Assembly: GCA_031002005.1 (NCBI GenBank)
Contig: CM061921.1
Span: forward strand, 145,485,283 to 145,549,282
Reading direction: 5' to 3'
DNA from: Vandiemenella viatica
Taxonomy: Eukaryota; Arthropoda; Insecta; Orthoptera; Morabidae
DNA length: 64,000 nucleotides
Shown piece after piece: positions 24,900-36,427 of this stretch. The translations under genes were made by a program, and so were the position numbers. The notes beneath the pieces were generated by a model that was not told where the DNA came from, made no database searches, and saw only the letters and a list, made by a program, of their open reading frames with translations. Every line of letters starts with the position of its first letter. Position 1 is the first letter of the stretch.

Positions 24900-25400
24900 T
24901 CTAGATCATGACTATGTTTTGGTTTTAAGGTAGTTTCTCAAAGATGGGTCTCTTCCACTGTATACAGCAGGAAGCATGGAATAGGATGGTGCATGCACAT
25001 GCCTTGTAGCTGATAATTTTAAACTGGAAGATGAAGAAATTTTTAGATAGAACAGAAGGGTCCTGTGATATGAGGATGTCACTGCTGGGGACAAAATATT
25101 GAGGGTCCATTTATAGGAAGTAATCAAGGGCATTTAGACCCTGACAGTTGGAGATGTTAATGTATAGAAATGCAACATTTATTGTGACCATAAAAGAATA
25201 TGCAAGTAGGGACTTGGTACAGTTGACAGATGCTCTGCGAAATAGGTAGTAATTTTGTAGAGTGAGGGCATAGAAAAATGATATAAGATCATTGGCTACT
25301 GGGTGCTCAGAGTTTTTATCAGTAAAATTCTGTGATTTCAATTGAAACTCAGAATTTCTATTGGTAGTATGTTCAGAACATTTCACTCTGTTGCTGTCTT
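24900..25400 (-). pseudogene. Penelope-like element RT fragment, copy 3
   Basis: Minus-strand 25386-25111 contains TINVAFLYINISNCQGLNAL, matching the S-L-Y-T-N-I-P core motif, and parallels copy 1. The next piece (25133-24912) gives an APSY..L-like segment in one frame, consistent with the following RT motif. No intact active site is visible. Confidence 0.6.
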
Positions 25401-26330
25401 AACCTCAAACTATAAATAATAAAAAAAGATAGGATCATCAACAATTCAAATTAATGACTACTAAGCATGGTGACTATTTCAAGTTTATTAAGGATAAAAG
25501 TAATCCTATTTCCTGATAGGCAATAACCATCAGGAAAAGGTATGGCTCTGCATGAACTTCATGCAGCATATATGCAGCACCATCACCCACTGGGAGCAGT
25601 CACTTGATGGCCCGCACCGTGTATTTGGTTATCTCGACAGGACTGTAAGAAGACAGTACATATCACCACAGGTCAGGTGAAACCTCCCTTCCTTCTAAAT
25701 GACATTACCCTATATTGCCAACCATGATACCACAACAGAACTCCCCAATGTCTCAAGAAACAAGGTGATGGTGACATCAACAGACCACTCTACATAAGAC
25801 AACTCCATAACCACTAGGTCTGCCTGATAAGTAAGCTTCCCAAAGTATCATCGACGGTAGCTTCATCAATTCTGTGAGGGGTTGTTGTGGTGAAACCATG
25901 ATATTCCAATTGCCAGGGAGCAGCATGTCAGTCACTGTTTCCTGCTGCCAGGCAGAGGTATGAGCTTCACGGGAAAAAGTGGTCTAGTGTGGGCAGTTCC
26001 AGTTACCAGTTCACATACATCAATTGTGGTTGCTTTGTGTACATGGTATTCAGTTGTATATTAAAGCCAAATATTTCATCAGTGTCTGATTATTAGTAAG
26101 ATTCTTCCTTTATGTCTCATATTATTTAAGTAAGCTGTCTATCCACAGAATTAATTCTTCCTGATAAAAATAATGGTGTGATTGCTGTAAATCAGTTCAC
26201 AATTTATATATAAAAAAAATCTTTTTGGTAGAACTGTTCCAAGTTTATGTTTTATTGTTAAACATATTTATACACCATACAAAATTATTTAAATTAGCAA
26301 CTAATTCATACTTATTCTTCTTGACAGCAG

Positions 26331-26639
26331 GGACATCAATCACTGCCAATCCAGGGACTGGACTGCCAGCTTGGTTCATACTTACACAGCTTGCCTTCTG
26401 GGAGTAGAGATAGCTCTACCCAGGCATTTGCTGATGCCAATATCTTACCTGATTTATCATTACTGCCGAAGGGTCAAACACAAGTTGTGAGTGTGGGTCT
26501 GCTTAAGAATTTATTCAGCGAGAACGAAATATTTGTGTGGATGTGCAAGCTGGATAATACATCAAAGGTTTTGATTACAAACTCATCAGAGAAGCCCTAT
26601 CCATTGTTTTTTAACCTTAAATCCATGCAAAGGCTTCAG
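26331..26639 (+). CDS. Host gene, internal exon 3
   Basis: The donor is CTTCAG|gtaagt, a near-perfect consensus. The acceptor is tandem, ttgacagcag: use of the first AG (exon from 26328) adds one Gln and use of the second starts at 26331, and both keep phase 0. The exon encodes 103 residues. The start is variable-looking (GHQSLPIQGLDCQLGSYL) and the second half is compact and hydrophobic (VVSVGLLKNLFSENEIFVWM, then SSEKPYPLFFNLKSMQRLQ). The frame is open throughout, and the long rival ORF at 26225-26407 is in a different frame with no splice support. It joins exon 4 in phase 0. Confidence 0.85.
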
Positions 26640-26739
26640 GTAAGTAAAAAAGAAATAAACCTAAGAATTATTATCTCGTAAATAATAAAAATTATTATGA
26701 AAACAGAATGTGCCTATTTTAGTTTAGAGGCTTCTGGCC

Positions 26740-28560
26740 GATAAAGATAGGACACCAAAGGGATACTGAATGCAGATGCATGATGGAAAAATCATATATG
26801 CAAAACAAATGGTGAAGCTGATGGAACACTATGTGATGGGATAATGCTGAAAACATCACAAAGCCAGATATAAGACTGTTACTTGTGAACTGTAGGAGTA
26901 TAATAAACAAAATAATATACTGTGGTAACTATATGGAGATACACAAGCCAAAAGTAGTTATAGGTTAGAGTCTTGATTAAAGGAAGGAGTGCCAGACAAT
27001 GAAGCATTTCATGATTGTAATACAGTATACTGCAGACATAGAGGAGCAATTGTTTGGTGGTTATTCATATTATTTAGTAAAGACTAATACACTTCACTAA
27101 TATTTATACATCATAGCCATGAGCTATTAAGGGTAGATTTCTGGGATGAAAGAAGAAAAATTAGGGTGTTGGCTTTATACTGCTGTGGAAGAATGAATGA
27201 TGCAGATGTGGCTCATAGAAAGAAACTAAATTCATATTCAGAGTTTAGAGGTGAGCATAGAGTTGTCGTTATCAGTAGGAATTAATATTTACAAGTATCA
27301 ACAGAGACGGAGATAAGTTTCTGACACAAGGGAATAGAAATTTGCAGTTATCTTGGTAAGAGTTAGAGTAGAGCACAAGGGGACCAAAAGTGTTGGGTAT
27401 CTTCCTGCTAAAGACTTACAAAAATTCTTGTGGTGTGTGGTGTTTCCAGTAACTGAAGGAATAACTGATCATGAAGCAATTCTGATGGAATATTAAAGGG
27501 TTCAGTAAACCAGTGTGATAACAATAAGGGTGGTAATAGGTAAAGTTATAAAAAGGCACATATTTCAGAACTCAGAAATTGCTTCAGGAAAAGGTTCAGT
27601 ATACAGAAAGAAGGCACAAGTGCAGAAGAAATTGAAGTGGGAGCAGTACAAGGAGATTATAAGAATGGGGAAAGAAATATTTATTCCAAAATATAAAATA
27701 AAAAATTGCAATAATAGGAGAGATGAGGAGGCTTAGAAATAAGAAGAGAACACCACAGAGGTAAAAGCCAGTAAGGCAGTAGGAAATGTTTTAGACAACT
27801 AAACAAGGAATTAGTAGCTGCAAACAGGAAAGCTAAAGATTGATTTATGCAGAACATAGATGAGTGCAGGATAGGGGGAAGTTGTGGGTGGTAGGGAAAT
27901 TGCCACCGGAGCATGGCTCCATTGCAATTAAATTAAATTATCAATGCAGGGGGCCCACTGAATGATGCATTTAGAAATTTCTATAGTTATGGTGAAAGTT
28001 TCAGGAAGTGCAGGTATTCAGACAATTATAGATAGGTAGGGATGGGCAAGTAACACAGGATTTGAAAAACGCAGTGTTTATTTAGTAAATGGTTTGATGT
28101 GTCTATTGTGGAATTTGATGTAGGAATGGGGAGATAGTAAATCAGAGAGGAGCTAGTCCGACATAAAAAGAGGTGAGCCAACTAAAAAATTACAAACAAA
28201 GCTTCAAATATTATAAAGTCACTAAGAAAGCTAAAAAAAATGTAAAGGGACCAATGTAGATAATATTACAACTGATACATTAAAGATAGCAGAATACAAC
28301 ATAGTAGTTTATTTTTAAACATTGCTTAGATTTCAGTGTGAAGACTTGCAGCTAGCCAGAACACTGAAAGAGTGCAATAGTAGCAGTGATCCTTAAAGCA
28401 GGAAGTACAAGAATGGTTGAAAATTACAGACCTGTTTTTGTTGACGTCCATAGCAGGTAAATTAATGGGGATATTGATATTTTACTATATCAGAAATGTT
28501 TGTGAGGAAAGAAACTGGTTTTCAATCTACAACATGGGTTAAATTTGATAATGGTGATAA
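26740..28560 (+). pseudogene. CR1/Jockey-like LINE, copy 1: endonuclease and start of RT
   Basis: Starts near 26870 with IRLLLVNCRSIINK, the N-terminal endonuclease motif. KPKVVIG and the phrase equivalent to VPDNEAFHDCNTVY follow, then FWDERRKIRVLALYC. Around 27600-27670 LKWEQYKEIIRMGKEIFIPKYK is the EN-RT linker (W..YK..I...E.FIP). 27770-27850 has a segment nearly identical to copy 2 at 39815-39895. Near 28410 VENYRPV is the first RT motif. Many stops. It stops being readable near 28560. Confidence 0.7.
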
Positions 28561-28885
28561 TGAAAATGCTATTATGAAATGAAAATAAGTATGGATAGGA
28601 AAATAACTTGTCACTTACACAAATGAATGTAGGAGGCCAAATGAACACAAACACATGAACACACTTTACAACATTTCAGTTTAAAAACCTTATTCATATC
28701 AATAGAATTGGGCCATTTGGAAAGGGGGTGTTCACACACCACAGCTGATCACATGAGTGACTACTCCATATAGAACCGGGTGGGGGAGGTAAAGGTTGTT
28801 TAGGGTAAATTGTTGTCGTGTGATTTATTGATAACTCGTGGTAAAAAACTGAAACATTATATATATTAAACAATTGGATAGAATA

Positions 28886-28960
28886 TTAACCACCACTTAC
28901 CAAAGTTGAAGGCTGCAGCAATATAGAAACACAGACATGTACACGCATCGAGTGATAAAT
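28886..28960 (+). repeat. Dispersed repeat with CCACCACTTACCAAAGTTGAAGGCTGC motif family
   Basis: One of at least five places sharing this terminal-looking sequence. The others are 8031-8060 (+), 39140-39190 (-), 44945-45165 (+) and 46633-46770 (-). Two of them (44945 and 46633) also share a second block containing 'atttatattgcct', so they are copies of one mobile element. Its class is not clear. Confidence 0.55.
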
Positions 28961-29069
28961 TTTTCAGATTTATATCCCTTCTTCAACAACAGAGTGAGAT
29001 AGCTGCATAATGGAAACTAACTGGTCTGGCCTTGAGTCCATCAATCAAGTCTTGTGATGTGGATATTAT

Positions 29070-29420
29070 TCCTTCACTCTTTTATAGAGACGCTCACCCT
29101 TCACTCCAATATTCTAAGCACTGTACACCACATGTTTTAGTAGACCATCCAATCATAAATCTTGGTATACAAATACCCTCCTTCAGATCCTCCAAAACTA
29201 CCACATGAATTTTCACCATGTAACAGACCTCACTGCAAAACCTGCAGCGTGCATCCACCTACCATGACCAATTCCATTTCTACAACATGAGAAACCTTCC
29301 CATCATTGGACATACTACTTGTGCCATAATAAAGTTAATGTTCCAACTAACCTGCTGCCTAGGTACCAGATATCATCATGACCTAAGTCACCGATAATAC
29401 CCTGCCAACAAGATATAACC
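29070..29420 (+). pseudogene. Penelope-like GIY-YIG linker fragment on the plus strand
   Basis: Plus-strand reading gives PCNRPHCKTCSVHPPTM, then FPIIGHTTC, matching SPCNRPNCKICNRHH and FPIIGHATCKTP of copy 2. The nuclease core that should follow is only weakly readable. It is in opposite orientation to the copies in intron 2. Confidence 0.65.
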
Positions 29421-31099
29421 TATTGTTTATCAGTTGGTATTTTCAATGAAATTTATTTATTGTTGTTGTATTTTAACTGCTTCATTAATATAAATTACAT
29501 GTACACATTTATGCATATCTACTTTGATATTTCACTACCACCTTGTAATGTTACTTGAGCTTATTTAGGAATTTAATTGAGGAGTTTACATAGATTGCAA
29601 GAGGTAAATTGTTGCACCATAGGTGTTTAGTCGATACCACACTCTGTAGCCACCACATCAGGTTGCACTATTTCAAGAAACTTGAGAGAATGCATAAACA
29701 GTAGCCAATAGCAAAACGTGGATGTCTCTCACCGATAAACAGTCAGAGGGAGTGTATGACTGCTCCCAATAGTAGAAGTAGTGGAACAACAAGCTTTACT
29801 GGGAGTGAAACATCATTTTGCTTGGTAACTGAATTAGTTTGTCATTGTTCTGTGGGGAGTAAGTGTGATCAATCAAAAGAATAGTGAGCCTGATAAAAGT
29901 GATGTGTTTTTTGGTTTTGTGAGTCTTTCAGAAAATTTATTGAGGGCTCAAAATATTGTCTGGAGACCCAGTAATTATATTCAGTATCTAGAAGTATGGC
30001 GACTTTTACTGTGTTGTGGAGGGCCAATTTAACATCAGAAGTATTTAGAGGTGATTCAGTCAAGCTTTATTTCAGAATTAAATTTGTTTGGTTTCATTAC
30101 CAGAAAAATAAGTTCAAGTGGAAAAGTTGAGTGAAGATTGATTGCATCATATTTGAATATAAAAGTTTTATATTGTTTATTATCACTAAAGAAAGCAACA
30201 TTGGTTATTTACGGGAGTGAAGATAGTCACATGCATTTTGTGCGAAACATTAGATACCAGAAGTGAGGTTAAATTATTAATGACTACTGTTGTTGCTGCA
30301 CAACCTGTATGAAACAATTCAGAGAGACATATAGAGGGCTTGAATGTTTATGTGAATAGATATAGAAAACTTTAAAGGAGTGTTCATATAACAGACAGAA
30401 AATACTTTTGAACTGTATAGTCAAAAAAGCAACTGACAGAAAACTTTCCATTGTAGTGTAATGAACATTGTTTTTATGTGCATATCTGTGGAATCTTCTG
30501 ATTAATTAATTTCAGTTTAAAGGTCAGTTGGTGGTGCCTACGTGCAAAAGGAAGAGAAGCCAAAAATAAGAGTTTCAGACTAGTCAAGAAATTTATGTAA
30601 ATTATTTCAGTAGTTTTGGACAACCTTCCTTTATATAGTGGTTTCTTTTGTTCATGAACCTGAAATTTCTGAAGTCTATTGAATGCAGTTGCTGACCATA
30701 GAACATTAACTATTCCTATTAAATACAACATAATCTGTAAGGATTTAAGGTGACTTGCAGATTTAATAATGCCGTTTCTAGCAGTAAATCTGCACAATAT
30801 ATTCATTCTCTTCCTGAGAATTATCGAAAGTTTACTTCACGATAGTTTACCCTGAGCCACCTTCACTTCCCCCATTCTGTTCTCTATGGAGTAGCTAGCC
30901 ATGCGATTAGCCTACACTCTCCCTTGTCAAATGGCCCAATCATACTGACATGAATAAGGTTTTAAGCTAAAATATTTTAAAATGTTTTAGTCTTTTGGAC
31001 TTGCCTTCTTCTGTGGTATGTCATGGTTTATTTTCCCTATTCTCCCCTGTATAAAACATGTCTTTAGGTGAGGATACTAGTGTGGTTATCAATTAATGG

Positions 31100-31340
31100 A
31101 CTAAGTTATTTCGAACAAAGGGGACAAAGTTGATAGTGTATCACCAAATCTTTCTACAGCATTTGACAGAGGTTTTCATAAAATAGTACTAACTAAGGTA
31201 CAAACCACTGGAGTGGACGAAAAAGTGACTTGATGGGTAGAACATTTGTTAAAATGTAGAAAGCAGAGAGCTAGGGTATGAACTGCAGTGTCAAAAGAAG
31301 TTCAAGTGAGAATTAGATTGTCTCAGCTAGAGATTGAAAT
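31100..31340 (+). pseudogene. LINE reverse transcriptase fragment
   Basis: Contains LSTAFDRGFHKIVLTKVQTT, then GVDEKVT, a stop, WVEHLLKCRKQRARV and AVSKEVQV. This is the F-S-x-A-F-D-x-V-x-H-x-x-L catalytic region (first Asp) and the following W-I..L..R-x-Q-x-V segment of CR1/Jockey-type RT. It may be the continuation of copy 1 (ends 28560) and lead on to the piece at 36250, with later insertions between. Confidence 0.65.
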
Positions 31341-33826
31341 CAAGCAAAGCAGGATCCTGTAACCCGAAGGGATTCTGCACCATTTCACTGTCAGATGGAT
31401 CCTGCAGAAATTTTTGAGTATCCACAATTTGTAAAATGATGCGACAAAGTTTTTCAGTTACCCTGAAGTTGTCATTTGATACTTTTTATATAGCCAATCT
31501 CAACGTAGACTAGTTGTATTGTCGTACTTGCCCAAAACCTTCCAGTTGACATTTGAGTCATGTCAGCAAATGTGTGTTTTGACATAAATAAATTTTCCTG
31601 GTTCAGTACTGAGTGGCATCCCAGAATCACAAGCAACATGAAAACTGTCCAATTTGAGACTGTTAGTACTCAAAGATTACTGCATGTACCACACTGGAGA
31701 GGAAAGAATTTGATAGAGAAAGCTTGAAAGAGTCAAGTATATTAGCTGGCATCTCTACCACCTATGATGCTGTCAAGGGACGCAAGTGGCATTAGAGACA
31801 GTGTCCCACATATTTGTCTAATGAATTTTGATAAAAGAATACTATTTCATTTGAAATAGACTATAGTGTACTATTTGAAACCATTTTAAGATTGTTAAGA
31901 GTAAATTTCGGAAAACTGGAACACAGATAGAAATGGAGCAATCCCTTGCAAATACAGAAAGGTCTCAGTTCTACTAATTGAAGGAAAAAAGTGAATGAAA
32001 GAAAGTCATGTAGCAGAGGTAGTTAAAGACAACAGAACTGCCTCCAATAGATGTGGACTGCCCAGATTAACACAACACCACAGTCGATCAGCTTGGGCTT
32101 TTTTATTCTGAAAACCTCCTCTGAAATACATGTTATAGCACTTTTGTACTGAGTAGATGTTTCTCTTATGCACCAAAATTAAATGTTTATATCGAAAGTA
32201 ATGATAAAACACATGCATCACTTACCACAGTACAAGTGAGGAGGACAAAAGTAACAAAAAACAATCCACAAAATCACAGTATTTCAGGCTATGTCTTTCC
32301 TCACATATCTAGATACATGTCACTGATCTCGCACAGATATTCACAGTGAATACAACCATAATAAATTTGTTTCTCAAGATTTACAGTATAAGGAGTCACC
32401 CACTGCTTGCCAATAGGCTCCGAAAGGAGGACGGAAGAGCAGGGAGTGGTTCGGGGCACCCTCTTGCCCTTGGGGTTGGAAACGGCCCCTAAAGGCATAT
32501 GAATCAGAAATGATCAATGGCATAAGGATGCAGAAGGCAATGGGAAACCACTGCATTAAAAACCCAAAGAGTATCCCAAAGACATGTAATCCTCTCAAAT
32601 TACATATACCATGATGGCTTCTTCCTGGCTAAAATATTTCAGAGGTAAAATAGTCCCCCAACATTCTATGAGTCAAGGTGGAATGTTATAAGTCTGAATA
32701 GGGCAGGTTAGAAAAATTCAAAAGGGAGATGTAACGACTTAAGTTGCTTGAATTAGCGAGATTAAATGGAAGGGCGCACAGGATTTCTAGTCTGGGGAAC
32801 ACAGAATAATTAACACACAAACTGTCAATAGAGCTACTGGGTGTAGGATTTGTAATGAATAAGAGAGTAGGGAAACGGGTGAGTTGTTATAAACAGTTTA
32901 GTGACAGGATTATTTTGATGAGGTTAGAAACTAAGACCGCCCCAAACACATTAGTACAAGTGCATATGCCAACATCACAGAAAGATGATGAAGAAATAGA
33001 GAAAATATACAATGAAATTGAATAATTAATGCAACATGTCAAGGGGGAGGAAAATCTAATAATCGTGTATGATTGGAATGCGATAGTGGAAGAAGGAATA
33101 GAGGGGAATACTGTAGGATGTTGTGGTCTAGGAGAAAGAAATAAAAGAGGAAGCAGGTTGTTGGAATTTTGTGAAAGATATAAGATGGTTGTCACAAACA
33201 CACTGTTTAAGAACCATGCAAGAAGGATATACACCTGGAAATACCTTGTGGATACAAGCAGATATCACCTAGACTACAGCATGGTCAAACAGAGATTGTG
33301 AAATCAAATACTAGACTGTAAAGCATACCCAGGAGCATACAAAGACTCTGACCATAATTTGATAGTAATGAAGTGCAGGCTGAAATTCAAGCAAATACGG
33401 AAGCAGCATAAGCAGAACATACTGGGAGTGAATAAACTGAAACAATCTAGTACAAGAGAAAAATTTGCAGAAATTGTAGATTTAGGTTTAAGAAATAACT
33501 CTGAAAGGAGCTAACCGAGGATGAATGGAATGCACTAAAGACCAAAATAATGAAAGCTGGTAAAGAAACATTAGGCTTTAGGGAACAAGCTGCCAGAAAA
33601 CCATGGATCACTGGAACTGATGGATCATAGGAGAAGGTACAAAAATGCTCAGGATGAAGCAGGAAGAGAGCAATACAGGCAACTTAGAAATCAAACAAAC
33701 AGGAAATGCAAAATGAAAAATGGCTATAAGAAAAGTGTGAAGAAGTAGAAAAGGAAATGGTCATACGTAAAGCAGATGTTGGATATAGGAAGATCAAACA
33801 GAATTTTGGAGAAATTAAGAAAAGGG

Positions 33827-33900
33827 TTTTATTTTTTTTAATTTTTTTTTTTTTTTTTTTAACTGCTTTACGTCTCTCAACAGCGAGGTCTTTAGAGACG
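33827..33900 (-). mobile_element. SINE 3' fragment, minus strand, inside the RTE element
   Basis: A long T run (33827-33860 region) followed by aactgctttacgtctctcaa and gcgaggtctttagagacg is the reverse complement of the SINE tail at 51910-51960. It is flanked by GAAAAGGG on both sides (33819-33826 and 33901-33908), a target-site duplication. The 5' part was never copied (severe 5' truncation). Confidence 0.85.
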
Positions 33901-34319
33901 GAAAAGGGGTGTAAACATTAAAGCTGCAGAAGGTAAACCCTTTTAAGCTCAGACAATAGAGCTAATCGATTTAAAGAATACATTGAGAAAATGTATGATG
34001 GTGATGACTTTAACAATAGCATAATGGAAAAGGAAGGTGATGTTGACATTGATGAATTAGGAGATCCTATTTTGAGGACAGAATTTAATAGAGCTCTGAA
34101 TGACTTGAAAGCAAATAAAGCAATTAGAATTGAGGAAATCCCTGCAGAACTTCTTAAATCCCTGGGAGAAGAAGGAATCAAAATATTATTCAAGCTGATA
34201 TCAAAAAGTTATGAAACGAGAAATTCTAACTGATTTTAATAAAAATATTATCTTCACACTTCTGAAGAAAGTACATTCTGACAATTATAAGAATTATTGA
34301 ACCATTTCTCTAACATCAC

Positions 34320-34485
34320 GGGCATCGAGATTTGGGTTTTCCAAGGTTTCCCAAATCACTCCAGGCAAATGCCGGGATGCTTCCTTAAAAAGGCCATGGC
34401 TGAACTCCTTCCCAGTCCTTGGCCCCCATACTTTCCTGTCTCTAAAGACCTTGCTGTTGAGAGATGTAAAGCAGTTAAAAAAAAA
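34320..34485 (+). mobile_element. SINE, 5'-truncated, inside the RTE reverse transcriptase
   Basis: Begins at the 'gcatcgagatttggg' join after the tRNA head and runs through all body blocks to 'aaagcagtt' and an A tail. It is flanked by the 11-base duplication TCTAACATCAC (34309-34319 and 34486-34496). It interrupts the 'TISLTS' RT motif of the host LINE, so it is younger than that LINE. Confidence 0.92.
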
Positions 34486-36427
34486 TCTAACATCACATGC
34501 TTCAAAATTACTGACCAGAATCATATAAGAATGGAAAGGGTAGTAGAAGAGATAGTAGGTGAAGATCAGTTTGCATTTAGGAAAAATCATGCTACAAGGG
34601 AAGCAATTCTGGCTTTAAGATTAATACTTGAGGGGTGGATCAAGAAAAACAAAGATACTTTTATGGCATTTGTTGATTTTAAAAAAGCTTTTTATAATGT
34701 TAGGTGGGACATGAGGTTCAAAATTTTAAGGAAATTAGGTCTAAAATATTGAGATATAAGAATACTTTATTTACTATATAAGAATCAAATGGCTATAATA
34801 TGAGTAGAGGAACATGAGAGACACGCATCAGTTAAAAGGGTGTGAGACAAGGTTGTAGTCTATCCCCGTTAATAATCAACTTGTATGTAGAAGAAGCAGT
34901 AAAGGAAGTAAAAGAAAAATTTTCATGTGGCATAAATGTTCAGGGAGAAAAAATAAGTGTGCTATGAGTTGCTGATGACATTGTCTTGTTAGCAGAAAGG
35001 GCTGAAGGTATTGAGAAGTTACTGAACAGCATGAACAAAATACTGAAGGAAGATTTTGGACTGAATATAAATGAAAGCAAGACAAAAGTGATGAAATGTA
35101 AGAGAAATGATACCAATACTAGTAGATTAATCATAAAAAATAGGATCAGATGCAATAGGAGAAGTAAGTGAATTCTGCTACTTGGGTAGCAAAATTATGA
35201 CCGATGGCCGCAGCAGAGATGATGTTAAAAGCAGAATAGCACTAACAAAAGGAGCCTTCATGAAAATGAGAAATCTTTAAGTTTCAAACATTGATCTAGG
35301 AATTAGAAAGAATTTTTAAAAATCTATGTGTGGAGCATGGACTTTACAAATACCAGAAAGAAAGAAAATTGAAGTGCTACAGAAGAATGCTGAAAATTAA
35401 GGGGACAGACAAATTAAGAAATGAATGAGTTTTGGAAATGATGGGTGAGGAAAGATGTTTGTGGAAGAAACTCACAGAAGGAAGAGACAGGCTGGTATGT
35501 CAAATTTTGAGACATGCTGGATTGGTTAATTTGTTATTGGAGGGAACAGTCGAAGGTAAGAACTGTAGAAGAAGAGAGAGATTAGAATAAATTAAGCAAA
35601 TAATTGAGGATGTGGGTTGTAAGGGATATGAAGAGATGAAGCGGTTATCACAAGATAGGGAGGGATGGAGGATTGCAACAAACCAGTTAAAAGACCGATG
35701 ACAGCAAAAAAAAAACCCTTAATATACAGATGTTTGGCATTCATTTGTAACAATAAATGGACCACATTGTTTATACATCTTATTAAGCAACTTAATAAGG
35801 AAAAATCACTGATAAACTTTAATATTTCTAGAATTACAAACATTTCAATTCAATAATACAAATATACTAAGCTTATAAACTACTGATTTAAATTTCTAAT
35901 GCCAATTCAATCTCAAGATACAAGAATGTAACAACTTGTATTGTTTATATGGTTTTATTCCTAAATTAACAAAACTGTGACAGTTAGCAAGCTTGTACAT
36001 TCTCACTGAAGGATTAGTTTTAGTGTACATGTGTTTGTATTTCCCTATGTTGTTTGGAGTGTTATTTAAAAACTCTAGCCTCTCTTAAATAATGTCATTT
36101 TGCTGGCTAAAATATTTTTAGCTCTTGATTTTTATTATTTAACAGTATAGCTGATTTATTAGATGTGATATAATTTAAAATTTATGCTTGATATCACAGA
36201 TGCCAGTTACACAAATGTTCTGCTGGATTTCAATGCTCAACTACTGCATAGCATATAGGAACCATTCCTACTCACTGTTCTAATCAATTATTGAGTTAAT
36301 GGTTTACAATCATTTAGGTTGTTTCCAGATGATACAAGGATTGTCCATAAAATAAGGTTCCCAATGATTTTTCACAAGATATTTATTTACTTTGAATTAC
36401 ACATTTTTTGAAAGTTTAGAATTTTTC

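Larger units (their letters stand above)
15093..26330 (+). other. Intron 2 of host gene (about 11.2 kb)
   Basis: Contains a 17-base G run (15281-15297), a mariner fragment (15570-16070), a minus-strand LINE endonuclease fragment (17390-17660), a SINE fragment (18170-18330) and minus-strand Penelope-like fragments between 18473 and 25400. The stretches 16080-17390, 18820-20400, 21340-22620, 23000-24900 and 25400-26330 contain nothing I can identify with confidence. Confidence 0.7.
32780..35690 (+). pseudogene. RTE-type ORF: endonuclease and reverse transcriptase, broken
   Basis: The endonuclease part reads GVGFVMNKRVGKRV, DRIILMRLETKT, VQVHMPTSQKDDEEIEKIY, ENLIIVYDWNAIVE (D-W-N in place of D-F-N), TNTLFKNHARRIYTWK and SDHNLIVMKCRLK. 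The RT part reads RFKEYIEKMYDGDDF, EIPAELLKSLGEEGIKILFK, GEDQFAFRKNHATREAILAL, MAFVDFKKAFYNV and, past several stops, the A-D-D-I-V-L-L-A-E active-site motif near 34970. It then reads NINESKTKVMKC and EFCYLGSKI. Multiple stops and frameshifts make it inactive. Confidence 0.8.
32390..35712 (+). mobile_element. RTE-type LINE (CFDP2-like endonuclease-RT), nearly full length
   Basis: The leader from about 32395 to 32640 has the 'gcagaaggcaatgggaaacc' type text known from insect elements with a craniofacial-development-protein-2-like endonuclease. Coding sequence follows from about 32780. The 3' end is 'gaccgatgacagc' plus a short A run at about 35712. Two SINE fragments are inserted (33827-33900 minus, 34320-34485 plus). 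A second, more decayed copy lies at 45690-47150. Confidence 0.8.

Noticed and set aside
25530..26000. Possible LTR or solo-LTR sequence
   Set aside because: I found no paired terminal repeat, primer-binding site or target duplication.
26225..26407. ORF ending LPAWFILTQLAFWE over the start of exon 3
   Set aside because: It overlaps the acceptor in a different frame and stops at 26407. The exon frame is open throughout and phase-compatible with exons 2 and 4.
33029..33301. Possible host nuclease gene resembling craniofacial development protein 2
   Set aside because: The same reading continues into reverse transcriptase motifs and carries stops, so it is the endonuclease of the RTE-type LINE.
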